From contig NZ_JAAFYZ010000002.1 in NCBI RefSeq assembly GCF_018274385.1, positions 62,001 through 126,000 of the forward strand: a DNA stretch of 64,000 nucleotides. Direction: 5' to 3'. The notes under the pieces were generated by a model. The model had not been told where the DNA came from, made no database searches, and worked only from the letters and a program-made list of their open reading frames with translations. The stretch's first letter is position 1. Each line of letters begins with the position of its first letter. Source of the DNA: Catenulispora pinistramenti. Its GTDB lineage: Bacteria; Actinomycetota; Actinomycetes; Streptomycetales; Catenulisporaceae. The translations under genes were made by a program, and so were the position numbers. Positions 8,935 through 17,180 of this stretch are shown piece by piece.

Positions 8935-10498
8935 GTTCTCGGACTCCTTGCGTCGTTGGTGGCTTCGGGACTCGTCGCGGAGGCTCGGGAACCGAGAAGA
9001 GTGGGGCTTGCTCGCCACGAGCGGGCGGGTTCGCGACCGTGGCGCGGTGCCGCTGGTCAAGGCGGGTGCTGCGTCCCGGCGGCAGAGCCAGTGGCCGGCG
9101 CATCGGCCCGGGCGGCGGCAGCGGCGCCGGGGCTGGCGGGCGCGGATTTGGGGGTGCGCCGCTTGGCGGCATGTCGGGCGGTGGTTCCTGGGTGACGGTC
9201 ATGGTGGGTGGCTTGGGGCGCCACCCTCCCGAACCGCTTCCGCCTCCGCCGGGGCGTGGGCCAATGAACGGCCTGACGGCGCCTCCGGCGGGAGGAGGCC
9301 CCGATCGGGATGGCGATGGCCCCGTTCCGCCACGCCCCGGCAGCCGGAAGCCGTGACGCATCAAGCCCCAGGTCTTGTAGTAGAGGAACGCGCGGGCCAT
9401 GCGGCCAACCGGGCTGGTGTGGAACGGCGAGCGTCCCAGCACGACGCGCTGCACCCATCCTGGGATCTTCAGCAGGACGATGAAGAGGCACAAGCAAATC
9501 AGCAAATCGAGGAGGCCACCGCCAGTGGGCAGCCCGAAGACGTTGGTCGCCTGCGGATCGAAGAAGATCTGGATGCTCGTGATCAGCACCAACGCCTGCA
9601 ACACCTGGATCGCGATGCACCCGAAGATCGCTCGCCACCACAGCTTGGCGACGCCCTCAGTCCACGGCAGGGCGTGACAAGCGAACGCCAGCGGCGAGCC
9701 GGCGGTCAGCACAATGAGCACAGCCGAGCGGATCAGGCATGTGATCAGCAGCGCGACGCCGAGAACAGCGATCGCCAGGCCGATGAGCATCAAGAACAGG
9801 TTGCCTGCGCCAGGTAGCAGTACCTGGTCCGTCAGCGTCGATGTCAGCGCGTTGCCCACGCCCTGGGCAGAGACCGGACCGGTCAGGAGCGTCGCCGACA
9901 ACGCGTTTCCGATACCGATGAGCTGGTTGATCAGCCACAGCGAGGCGTTGGACGCGATCATGCCGATGACCAGCCGCGGGATGATCTCTTTGACCGCGTA
10001 TCGGGACTGGACGGTTTCGTGGCCCATCACGGTCAGCCCACCCACCAGGATGAAGAGCACGTAGACGGTGTTTGCCGTGATGAGGACGCCGTCCCAGATC
10101 TGGCTGATGCGACCGTCGGTAAGGTTCGGCGAGGCCAGAAGCGTGGTCCCGAGCAACTTCAGCACGGGATCGAGGGCCTGCTTGACCAGGTGACCGAACC
10201 AGGTGTCGATCGCCTTCTCGATCTGGCCCGGGATGTCGAAGAGACCGGGGTCCTGCTTGTCGGGCTCGTCCTGGCCCGGGATCGGCCCACCTGGAGCAGG
10301 AACCGATGAGCCCGGGCCGAACCCGGGCCCGTAGATCCCCGGCAGCGGCGACGGCATCACTGGCGAAGGTGCTGGCGGTCCCGGCGCCGGATCCGCAGCA
10401 GCGGACCCGACACCGGACAGCAGAAGCGCGACAAGCACCGCAACGACCAAGACAACTGGTCGGCCCATTGCTGCCGTACGCCGCGTGATCGGAGACAT
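8915..10498 (-). CDS. TrbL/VirB6-like polytopic membrane protein
   Basis: A probable inner-channel component of the secretion system. The sequence has a signal/anchor (VVLVVAVLVALLLSGVG), a Pro/Gly-rich linker, then five or more membrane helices between about residues 150 and 350. A long Pro/Gly/Arg-rich cytoplasmic or surface tail follows from about residue 385. This helix-rich core with a disordered tail is characteristic of TrbL/VirB6-type proteins next to VirB4. Translation may start at the ATG at 10498; a TTG at 10507 is also in frame and would overlap the pilin-gene stop. Compositional bias in the tail is strong but the reading frame is continuous. Confidence 0.8.
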   Translation of the reverse strand: MSPITRRTAAMGRPVVLVVAVLVALLLSGVGSAAADPAPGPPAPSPVMPSPLPGIYGPGFGPGSSVPAPGGPIPGQDEPDKQDPGLFDIPGQIEKAIDTWFGHLVKQALDPVLKLLGTTLLASPNLTDGRISQIWDGVLITANTVYVLFILVGGLTVMGHETVQSRYAVKEIIPRLVIGMIASNASLWLINQLIGIGNALSATLLTGPVSAQGVGNALTSTLTDQVLLPGAGNLFLMLIGLAIAVLGVALLITCLIRSAVLIVLTAGSPLAFACHALPWTEGVAKLWWRAIFGCIAIQVLQALVLITSIQIFFDPQATNVFGLPTGGGLLDLLICLCLFIVLLKIPGWVQRVVLGRSPFHTSPVGRMARAFLYYKTWGLMRHGFRLPGRGGTGPSPSRSGPPPAGGAVRPFIGPRPGGGGSGSGGWRPKPPTMTVTQEPPPDMPPSGAPPNPRPPAPAPLPPPGPMRRPLALPPGRSTRLDQRHRATVANPPARGEQAPLFSVPEPPRRVPKPPTTQGVRERGRQHR

Positions 10499-10503
10499 GC
10501 CGG

Positions 10504-10896
10504 TCAACGGGCCCCAACGAGCCCTTGAAGCACGGTCACCAGCGTCGGCGCCAGCATCGCGAGCCCGTAGCCGAACATCGCAGACTTCAGCGCCCGCTTA
10601 GCCTTCTCGACCTCGCTCGGGTCACCGCCGGCCATCACGTAGCGAAGCCCGCCGATCGTGACGAACATGGTCGCCACCGCCGCCAGGATCCCGACGACCC
10701 ACCCAGTGATGTTGCCGACAACCTGGGGAAGCGTTGCCGCGGCTTCGTACGAGACAGTCGCCGCCGAAGCCCGCGTACACGCGAAGATCATCAGTACCGC
10801 CGAGACGACCAGCAGCAGCGCGGCGCGGCGTCGGTGATGGACTGCGCTCGGACGGCGGTAGCCGTGGCGTGGACGGGTCTGGGGAGTCAGGGTCAT
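10504..10896 (-). CDS. VirB2/TrbC-like pilin-type small membrane protein
   Basis: A 130-residue protein with a signal-like hydrophobic segment (about residues 25-46), then two membrane helices separated by a short basic loop (GGDPSEVEKAKRALKSA). This loop and helix arrangement is that of the VirB2/TrbC pilin family and the pilin-like proteins at the head of actinobacterial T4SS operons. The ATG at 10896 has GAAGGA upstream. It stops six bases before the ATG of the TrbL-like gene, so the two are transcribed together. It lies 26 bp downstream of the sigma-like regulator gene on the same strand. Confidence 0.8.
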   Translation of the reverse strand: MTLTPQTRPRHGYRRPSAVHHRRRAALLLVVSAVLMIFACTRASAATVSYEAAATLPQVVGNITGWVVGILAAVATMFVTIGGLRYVMAGGDPSEVEKAKRALKSAMFGYGLAMLAPTLVTVLQGLVGAR

Positions 10897-10922
10897 GGAG
10901 ATCGTCCTTCGTCAGATCCGCG

Positions 10923-11738
10923 CTAGGCGGCGAGGTCCCCGGGCGGTTCCTCGACGCAAGAAGTCCGGCTCGAAGACTCAGAACTGTCCGACGTGCTTCC
11001 GGCTTCACTCTTTCGGCCCTGTTTGAAGGCCCTGCGGGAGCTGGCCGTGGTCCCAGTGAGGTGCGCCGCGACGCGCATCTCGGCCTTTCGCAGCCGCAGC
11101 AGGGCCGCGTTCGGACTGATCCCCAGCAGCTCGGCGACGTCCCCGAGCGGACGCCGGTCCAAACGCACCGCAGAGATCAGACCCGCTTCGACCTCGGTAA
11201 TCACGTTCTCGGAGACGAGCCTGACCAGAACAAAATCCGGATGGCCGGCCTCGGACTCGACGTGAGCATTCATGGTCGCGGCTGCGACAGCCTTTGCCGC
11301 AAGAACTTCGGCATAGGCCGACCGCCGGACGGCACGGTACGTCGACCAGTACATCCGCGTCAGGATCGCCGGCCGATCGACGTCGACCGCACGCAGTGCC
11401 TCCAAGAACGCAGTCACGACTTCGGCGCACAAGTCCTCGTAACTCGTGTCGGCATAGTCGCGGGCGAACTGCTTTGCCAGGTTTGCCAGGCCCGGCAATG
11501 CCATGCCGAGGGCGACCGTCTTCCAGATATCGCCGCGTGAACGTGTGCCCTCGACGATCTCGCACCAGATCAGATCGCGAGTCGCAGGAGAGGTAGCGCG
11601 GGCGAGAAGCAGGCCCTTGACCTCATCCAGGAGGTAATCCCGATCTTCACCGAATGCACGCCCGCCCACGAGAACAGGAAGAGCCACGAGCGAATCGAAC
11701 TCGCGCGAGGCTTCCGCGAGAACTGTGATACCCGTCAT
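10923..11738 (-). CDS. sigma-70-like helix-turn-helix regulator
   Basis: The frame is open to 11831, but the ATG at 11738 has a strong GGAGGT eight bases upstream, giving 271 residues. A middle segment (DLCAEVVTAFLEAL... YWSTYRAVRRSAY) resembles sigma region 2 helices. The segment near residues 195-230 (RRPLGDVAELLGISPNAALL) is a clear region-4-like helix-turn-helix. The C-terminal 40 residues are Ser/Glu-rich and probably disordered. It is the first gene of the transfer operon and faces a repeat-rich non-coding region, so it may control the element's transfer genes; that is inference from position. It is not a classical sigma factor. Confidence 0.7.
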   Translation of the reverse strand: MTGITVLAEASREFDSLVALPVLVGGRAFGEDRDYLLDEVKGLLLARATSPATRDLIWCEIVEGTRSRGDIWKTVALGMALPGLANLAKQFARDYADTSYEDLCAEVVTAFLEALRAVDVDRPAILTRMYWSTYRAVRRSAYAEVLAAKAVAAATMNAHVESEAGHPDFVLVRLVSENVITEVEAGLISAVRLDRRPLGDVAELLGISPNAALLRLRKAEMRVAAHLTGTTASSRRAFKQGRKSEAGSTSDSSESSSRTSCVEEPPGDLAA

Positions 11739-11923
11739 TTCGTTGACCTCCGTGGTCGCCGGAAAGGTGATTGCCTTTCCAGGTACGACCACCGCGATCA
11801 AATATCTGTCGCGAGAAAGTGACGGACGCAAGCGCCTACCGTCAATTTCCTACGCGCTGACGACCAGCGTCGACGAGCAAAGTCCGACCACCAAGAGCTC
11901 GGCCGATCGCGTAGACCTGGCCA

Positions 11924-12137
11924 TTTCACGCTGGTGGCCCGCTGCCAGGAACACGGCCCAGCGTCAACTTAAGACGTCTGGGATTCACTCGTCCGCCCGA
12001 TCGTGACCTAGCCATCCACACCACCGCGCCAGATCGATGATCACGCTTCGAGAGCGTTTTTCACGCCCGTTTCACGCAGCCGTGAGCGGCCAGTGGAGTG
12101 AAACAGGACGAGCCCAGACAGTTTCATGCCGTGAAAC
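11924..12137. promoter_or_regulatory. cluster of GTTTCAC/GTGAAAC sites between divergent genes
   Basis: The 450-bp non-coding gap between the sigma-like gene and the methylase-like gene holds five copies of the motif TTTCAC(G) or its complement: 11924-11930, 12059-12065, 12069-12075, 12098-12104 and the pair 12121-12137. The last is a perfect inverted repeat, GTTTCA-N5-TGAAAC. Sites at 12069 and 12098 form a wider inverted repeat with seven-base arms. This looks like an operator or a protein-loading region controlling the divergent genes. A further GTGAAAC occurs at 1961-1967 at the other end of the operon. Confidence 0.5.
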
Positions 12138-12191
12138 CGGACTTCGGAAGCGATCGGAACACCATCCGCCTCGCCCGAAGGACAACTGCAT

Positions 12192-12842
12192 ATGCGACCG
12201 CACGCCAGCCGTCAAAGGTCCGTCGCCACCCTCGCTCGACAGACCATCACGACCTACACCGACCAGGACAGCCTGCTTCTCGATCCGATCTGCGGCTCCG
12301 GCGACATCCTGGTCGAGGCCGTACGCGCCGGCCGCATGGCCATCGGCGTCGAGCACGAGCCGTACTGGGTGGACATGGCGCGAACCCGCATCGAACGGGC
12401 CACGGATTCAGGTCGCGAAGGATTCGCAGCAGTAGTGAACGGCAGTGTCGACACGCTCGTCAGGATGCTGGCTGACGAAGGCCGCCCCGACCAGGCCTCG
12501 ATGGTGCTGACGGCGCCTCAAACCGGAACGACGCTGCGCGCCGACGACGAGGGCACCACTTCGAACCTCGCCGAGTTCATCGCGGGTTCAGTCTCGTCCG
12601 TGTCTCGCTGCACTCAGGTGACAGCGGCGCAGAGTCTTTATGGCGTCATCTGCTGGCCGGTCCCAAGCGTCGACATCCCCTGGGCGATCGAAGAAGTCTT
12701 CACCGCTGTCGGATTCACGCTGGTTGACCGCCAGACCGTCCATAGCACATCTGTCAGCCTCTTGCTATTCAGCCGAGGAGATTCGATCCGAGAAATGCCG
12801 GATGAGGGGAATATCGGCAGCAATCGTAGCCGCCGCCAATGA
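12192..12842 (+). CDS. degenerate SAM-dependent DNA methylase-like protein
   Basis: The first 70 residues match the motif I region of amino-DNA/TRM11-type methylases: LLLDPICGSGDILVEAVRAG corresponds to DPxCGSGTTLVEA, followed by GVEHEPYWVDMAR. In active members a catalytic (S/T)PPY follows about 60 residues later. Here the equivalent position reads MVLTAPQTG, so the catalytic tetrapeptide is lost. The product therefore probably binds AdoMet or DNA but is unlikely to methylate. It has GAAGGAC before its ATG, and its stop overlaps the next small ORF as ATGA. Similar genes sit beside recombinases in actinobacterial integrative elements. A decayed gene is an alternative explanation. Confidence 0.65.
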   Translation: MRPHASRQRSVATLARQTITTYTDQDSLLLDPICGSGDILVEAVRAGRMAIGVEHEPYWVDMARTRIERATDSGREGFAAVVNGSVDTLVRMLADEGRPDQASMVLTAPQTGTTLRADDEGTTSNLAEFIAGSVSSVSRCTQVTAAQSLYGVICWPVPSVDIPWAIEEVFTAVGFTLVDRQTVHSTSVSLLLFSRGDSIREMPDEGNIGSNRSRRQ

Positions 12843-13030
12843 CGGAGTCCTACGGTCGAGATCAATTCAAACGCGCCGATCCTCCGCAAATCATCTTCCA
12901 CGTGGAAGTAGTAACCGGCGCACTCGCCGACGCACTCCGGCGAGATCAGGCACAAGTAGTAATGGAGGTGCTGACGTGGGCAGCTTCGGAGCAGGCAAAA
13001 AGGGAGGCGGCCCCCCACCGAGCTGGTTGA
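12839..13030 (+). CDS. small ORF coupled to recombinase (63 aa)
   Basis: The ATG forms an ATGA overlap with the methylase-like stop, and the 3' end overlaps the recombinase start by 55 bp. This pattern suggests translational coupling. The product is a small acidic/basic helical protein (IIFHVEVVTGALADALRRDQ) without a recognised domain. It could be a directionality or accessory factor for the recombinase, but small size and position are the only evidence. Confidence 0.55.
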   Translation: MTESYGRDQFKRADPPQIIFHVEVVTGALADALRRDQAQVVMEVLTWAASEQAKREAAPHRAG

Positions 13031-14946
13031 TGCGTGCGGGGAAGTCGGCTGACGCCGGCACAGGCCCACCGACGACACCAGCAGTCACCCGAATCGCGTT
13101 CCTCGGCCGTACCTCGACCGAGGACCAGCAGGACCCCACGATCTCGATTCCCCGACAGCTCCGGAACTGTCTGAATGCGCTGCCTGACGGTCCGGTGATC
13201 GTGGCCTACTTCTACGACATCGAATCCGGGCGCAAGGATCTCAGCGAACGCGGGCGCGGCCGCGGTCACGAGCTCATGGCCATCCCGGTCCCCCGCGACG
13301 GCGGTATCCAAGACCTCCTCGCCGAGGCCGAAGGCGGCCAGGCCCGCTTCGACGCTGTGATCTGCGAAAGTGTCGAGCGCATCGCCCGCCGTACCTACTA
13401 CGGCACCCTCATCGAACACCGCCTGGAACGCGCCGGGGTCCCACTGCTGGCCTCCGATGAGCCGATTGTGCTGACGGGGCGAACCGCGCGCAGCGCGACG
13501 CAGGTACTGACCCGTCGGGTGAAGCAGGGCGTTGCCGAGTGGTACGTCCTGGACATGTTGGAGAAGTCGTGGGGCGGTTTCGAGGAGCACACTCGCCAGG
13601 GCTTCAACGTCGGCAAGCCGCCGTACGGCTATATCGCAGTCAAGATCCCGCACCCGGTACCGGCAAAACGTGCCGAGGGCAAGTACAAGAGCCGACTGGC
13701 TCCGGACCCGGTGCGCGGACCAGCTGTGGAGCAGATCTTCAGGTGGCGTGCGATCGACCGGATGACCCACGAACAGATCACGTCGCACCTGAACGCCGAC
13801 CTCGTCCGGTATCCGCCTCCCGAACCGCCGGACCCCTCGCGTGCACTCGGGTACTGGACCAGACAAGCCGTCCGCGACATCCTTAAGAACCCGAAGTACA
13901 CCGGCCACATGGTGTGGAACCGTCGCGCGACCAAGAGCGGCGGCGGCAAGCACAACCCTCCCAGCGAGTGGATCTGGTCCGCCGAGCCGACGCATCCAGC
14001 GCTGATCGACGTGGAACTGTTCGTGGTCGCGGCCGAGGAGACGCCGTACCCGAAGCGGACCCGCGGCGGCGCCGGCCCGAACAAGAACCACCCGGACACC
14101 GCCCACACCTATGCACTACGAACACACATGGTCTGCGCCCTCTGCGAGCACGCGATGTTCGGCAAGCACCGCCACGGCGTCCCGTACTACTGCTGCAACC
14201 CGTCCCGGCATCTCAGGCCTGAAGGCCATCCGGCAACGCTCTACGTTCGCGAAGACAGGATCCTCGACGGCGTGAACCGCTTCTTCCTGGCCCGGGTGTT
14301 CGGCGACGAGCGCGAGTCCCTGCTGTATGCCCTCACCGATCATCAAGCCGCATCAGCAGCGGCAGACCAGGAGCACCGCGCCAAAGAGTTGGAAGCGGCC
14401 ATCGCGGACGTCGACAAACGCCGCTCGCGGCAGGTACGCGCGCTCGAACTCTCCGACGACGACGAAGGCTTCATCCGCGAGATCCGCTGCCGTGTAGCTG
14501 AGCTGGGCACCGAGCGGGCACGTCTGGTCGCGTCCCTCGAAACCTTGAACGCGGAACGCCCGCCGACAGTAGACCCGACCCTGATCCGAGCGCTGCCCAT
14601 GGGACAGATCAATCTCGCGGGTCTGGATCACGAACTGCGGTTCAAGCTGTTCAGGCTGTTCCGCCTGGAGGTCCGCTACAACAAGCTCAGCAACCGCGCG
14701 CACTGCACGATCACACTCACGCCCGAGGCCCTGCCCACACTTCAGAGTGAACTTTCGGCCTCAGGATTCGTCGTGCCACCGGAATGCATGTATCCAGAAA
14801 AGCGAAAAGGCACAGACCGGAATAATTCCTCATCTGTGCCCATCCTGACGGTGCCCCCGGTGGGGCACGCTACAAACCCCCCGGGTGTCGACCTGCGGTT
14901 TCACGGTGGCGGGCATTTCGAATTCCACGAACGCTACGTCGTCTAA
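12976..14946 (+). CDS. large serine recombinase
   Basis: A site-specific recombinase of the large serine family that would integrate and excise the element. The open frame runs from 12640, but the GTG at 12976 has GGAGGTG five bases upstream and is preferred, giving 656 residues. The catalytic Ser is in GRTSTEDQ (residue 47). The resolvase core continues with the SVERIARR helix, then the recombinase domain (NVGKPPYGY; WTRQAVRDILKNPKYTGHMV) and a zinc-ribbon segment (MVCALCEHAMFG... YYCCNPSRH). A coiled coil follows (about residues 460-545). All key parts are present, so it looks functional. It is the last gene of the element before the cas operon. Confidence 0.93.
   Translation: MGSFGAGKKGGGPPPSWLMRAGKSADAGTGPPTTPAVTRIAFLGRTSTEDQQDPTISIPRQLRNCLNALPDGPVIVAYFYDIESGRKDLSERGRGRGHELMAIPVPRDGGIQDLLAEAEGGQARFDAVICESVERIARRTYYGTLIEHRLERAGVPLLASDEPIVLTGRTARSATQVLTRRVKQGVAEWYVLDMLEKSWGGFEEHTRQGFNVGKPPYGYIAVKIPHPVPAKRAEGKYKSRLAPDPVRGPAVEQIFRWRAIDRMTHEQITSHLNADLVRYPPPEPPDPSRALGYWTRQAVRDILKNPKYTGHMVWNRRATKSGGGKHNPPSEWIWSAEPTHPALIDVELFVVAAEETPYPKRTRGGAGPNKNHPDTAHTYALRTHMVCALCEHAMFGKHRHGVPYYCCNPSRHLRPEGHPATLYVREDRILDGVNRFFLARVFGDERESLLYALTDHQAASAAADQEHRAKELEAAIADVDKRRSRQVRALELSDDDEGFIREIRCRVAELGTERARLVASLETLNAERPPTVDPTLIRALPMGQINLAGLDHELRFKLFRLFRLEVRYNKLSNRAHCTITLTPEALPTLQSELSASGFVVPPECMYPEKRKGTDRNNSSSVPILTVPPVGHATNPPGVDLRFHGGGHFEFHERYVV
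14851..14868 (+). repeat. perfect hairpin inside recombinase 3' end
   Basis: An inverted repeat with seven-base arms (GTGCCCC and GGGGCAC) and a four-base loop lies inside the last 100 bases of the recombinase gene. Together with the GC-rich run after it, this may act as an intragenic terminator or be part of an attachment site. Confidence 0.4.
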
Positions 14947-15119
14947 GCGTCAGGTAGACTGATGGCTCTCGAAGCCTTGACCGATTTCAGAACATCGTGG
15001 ATCCGACCTGCGACGCACCGGCTGCAACGTGATCGCGACCATGATCGTCCTGCGTATGGCTCGCGCCCTGTGGGAGTCTTCGCTCCCCGGGTATGGGCGA
15101 CGTATTCGCAATCAGTTGC

Positions 15120-15425
15120 TCAAGGAGTCGCCTCAGACGCCGTCGGCGATCTTACGGTACGGGCCATGAGGATGAGTCCGTCGAAGTCTGTCGGTGTCCA
15201 GCGGTCGCGGCCAGCGGTGCGTATGGCCCAGCGTTGTTCGTTGTTGGCGTTTTCGATCATGATGGCTTGGCCGGTCCCGATTCGGTCGGCCACCAGGGGC
15301 CAAATTCGGTCACGGACCCGGCGGCTGACACGGCCGACGAAGACTCCTGCGGCGACTTCGACCATCCATCGGGTCAGGTGACCACGTAATCCTTCGGGGG
15401 CTGCAATTAGAACTACGACCGTCAT
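15120..15425 (-). CDS. cas2: CRISPR-associated endoribonuclease Cas2e
   Basis: A 101-residue adaptation protein of the type I-E (CT1978/CasB-subtype) Cas2 family. It opens with the first beta strand (MTVVVLIAAPEGLRGHLTRW) and contains WPLVADRIGTGQAIMI. It ends with RDRWTPTDFDGLILMAR, a typical Cas2e tail. It forms the structural core of the Cas1-Cas2 integrase. The ATG at 15425 overlaps the cas1 stop (TGATG); a GTG at 15428 is an alternative. It is the last gene of the cas operon. About 170 bp separate it from the serine recombinase, with no gene recognised between them. Confidence 0.95.
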   Translation of the reverse strand: MTVVVLIAAPEGLRGHLTRWMVEVAAGVFVGRVSRRVRDRIWPLVADRIGTGQAIMIENANNEQRWAIRTAGRDRWTPTDFDGLILMARTVRSPTASEATP

Positions 15426-16432
15426 CACGTGCCACCTTCCGTTGTGGTGAGTTCCGGCCCAGATACGACGAGGTTCATGCCGACTGCTTCGTTGATCTCT
15501 TCGGGCGGGTCACCAGCCCAGTTGGTACCGCCTGCAACGACGGCGTCACCGTCGGACCACAGTTGCGAGAGGTCTTCATCGGATGCGTCATCGCCGGCAG
15601 GCAAGAGCAGGGTCTTGACGTCGTGGACGATCGTCGCCAACAGTCCGCCGTCCGTGATCCTGTCTCGAAGCGCTATTCGGGCGTCGCGTTCGCTTGTCCG
15701 GCCGGCTGCGGTGAGTTCGAACGCCAGGGGGATTGTGTAGTCGGCCTTGTACAGGTCAGCGATATCCAGAACGAAGGAGATCGCCGATCCTGTGTGTACG
15801 AATCCGAGTGCTGGGCTGGCGCCGATGGCCATGATGACCGCGTGGCAGATCCCGTACAGAGCCGCGTTTGCGGCGGACAGGACGCGATTGGCGTCGTCGC
15901 CAGCGGCAAAGGCGTCGCCAGGCTTGTAGTCGCGGCGCTGCCAGGCAACGCCGGTGCGCTGCGAATTGGCCTGGTAGAGGCGTTTAACGCGGGCACCTTC
16001 TCGCCCACGGAGTTGCTGCATGGTCAGACCACTGACGTCTTCGCCAGGAAAACGCATCGCGTACATGTTCCGGGCGACTGCAACGCGTTCTTTCGGCCGC
16101 GTGACGAGCCAGGCCTGTCGTAGTAGGAGGCGGGCCCCGCGGGCTTGACCGATGCCGGAGGCATAGAAGCGGACTCCGCCTTCGCCGACCCAACACACAG
16201 CGGTGCCGGAGTCGGCCAACAGCGCGATCGCCGCGTGAGTAATGCGTGTCCCGGGCCCGATGAGCAGAGTGGCGATCAGCGCTGCCGGTACATGGACGAT
16301 GCGCTCCCTATTGATCACGATGACGGCGTTGTCGTCTCGATCAATGTGGCAGCGTTCGATGTACAAGCTGGAGACGCGTTCATCGACGCGGTGCAGGTCC
16401 TGGGGCAGTGCCTTCCACCACGGTTCAGCCAT
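15425..16432 (-). CDS. cas1: CRISPR-associated integrase Cas1e
   Basis: The integrase that inserts new spacers with Cas2, 335 residues long. The catalytic residues of type I-E Cas1 are visible: a Glu in LRGREGARVK (about residue 144), a His in LGFVHTGSA (about residue 211) and Asp residues in FVLDIADLYKAD. The N-terminal beta domain and the Cas1 helical domain are intact. It overlaps cas6e by 8 bp upstream and cas2 downstream, so it is co-transcribed. Nothing suggests loss of function, in line with the many intact leader-proximal repeats. Confidence 0.95.
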   Translation of the reverse strand: MAEPWWKALPQDLHRVDERVSSLYIERCHIDRDDNAVIVINRERIVHVPAALIATLLIGPGTRITHAAIALLADSGTAVCWVGEGGVRFYASGIGQARGARLLLRQAWLVTRPKERVAVARNMYAMRFPGEDVSGLTMQQLRGREGARVKRLYQANSQRTGVAWQRRDYKPGDAFAAGDDANRVLSAANAALYGICHAVIMAIGASPALGFVHTGSAISFVLDIADLYKADYTIPLAFELTAAGRTSERDARIALRDRITDGGLLATIVHDVKTLLLPAGDDASDEDLSQLWSDGDAVVAGGTNWAGDPPEEINEAVGMNLVVSGPELTTTEGGT

Positions 16433-17180
16433 GTGCTGAGGGCGGAAGGGGTGCGAGGGTGAGCAGTCCGCATCCGTAGGCTTTGGACGGGCCGATGCCG
16501 GTGGTCATGGCGGTGCGGAGGGTTTCGGGGTCGGTGACTGTCAGGACTCCTTCGAATGTCGCGGTGGTAATGGTGATGGTGGCGGGGCTGCCCGGTTGCT
16601 TCTGGAAGCGTTTCTGGTCTCTGGCGGAGATGCGGATGTTGCGGGGCGCTTCTGCATCGGGTGCGGACAGCGGCCCGGTGCGGGCTTCGGGGATTTCGAA
16701 GCCCCAGTGCTGGCAGTGTTGGAGGAACCAGGTGAGTTGGTGGGCAGCGGTGCGGTGGGCGACGCGCTGGCCGCGGCGGCGTTCGCCGTGGGCTGGTGGC
16801 TGGTGGTTGGGGCCTGGCTTCTGGGGGTTCTTTAGGCTCTGGGTGGGGCTTGCCGCGAGGCGGAAGCCGAACTGGCGGCCTATCTGGACGTGCGCGAGAG
16901 CGGGACTGTAGTCGCGGGTGAGGACCTGTTCGGTGTCAGAGGCCGGCCAGCCGGCTTGTTCGATGATGTGGGTCCAGTCGGGGCTGGTGCGCGTCAAGAC
17001 GAGCAAGTGGGGTCGGTGGGGGTTGTCGACGTCGATACGCCACAGGGGCCGGTCGGCATCGGGGTCGACGATGCCGGCGGTGATCATGCCGTGGGCGACG
17101 TGGGGGTTGGTGAGCAGGACCTGGCCGTCGCGGCGGCGGGGGTTGATCAGGATTCTGGACAGGTAGGACACGGTCACCAT
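16425..17180 (-). CDS. cas6e: crRNA endonuclease Cas6e
   Basis: A 251-residue RNA endonuclease (Cse3/CasE) that cuts the repeat hairpin to make crRNA. The open frame extends to 17513 inside cas5e, but the ATG at 17180 is used because the protein then begins with the conserved MVTVSYLSRILINP strand. The C-terminal glycine-rich loop GIGPSKAYGCGLLTL is diagnostic of Cas6e. A stretch near residue 120 (KNPQKPGPNHQPPAHG) is a Pro-rich insert. The repeat stem CCCCGC-AGGC-GCGGGG in the array is the expected substrate. The gene overlaps cas5e by 7 bp and cas1 by 8 bp. Confidence 0.95.
   Translation of the reverse strand: MVTVSYLSRILINPRRRDGQVLLTNPHVAHGMITAGIVDPDADRPLWRIDVDNPHRPHLLVLTRTSPDWTHIIEQAGWPASDTEQVLTRDYSPALAHVQIGRQFGFRLAASPTQSLKNPQKPGPNHQPPAHGERRRGQRVAHRTAAHQLTWFLQHCQHWGFEIPEARTGPLSAPDAEAPRNIRISARDQKRFQKQPGSPATITITTATFEGVLTVTDPETLRTAMTTGIGPSKAYGCGLLTLAPLPPSAHG

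Noticed and set aside
12640..12975. Upstream extension of the serine recombinase
   Set aside because: It overlaps the methylase-like gene in another frame, and the GTG at 12976 has a strong ribosome-binding site.
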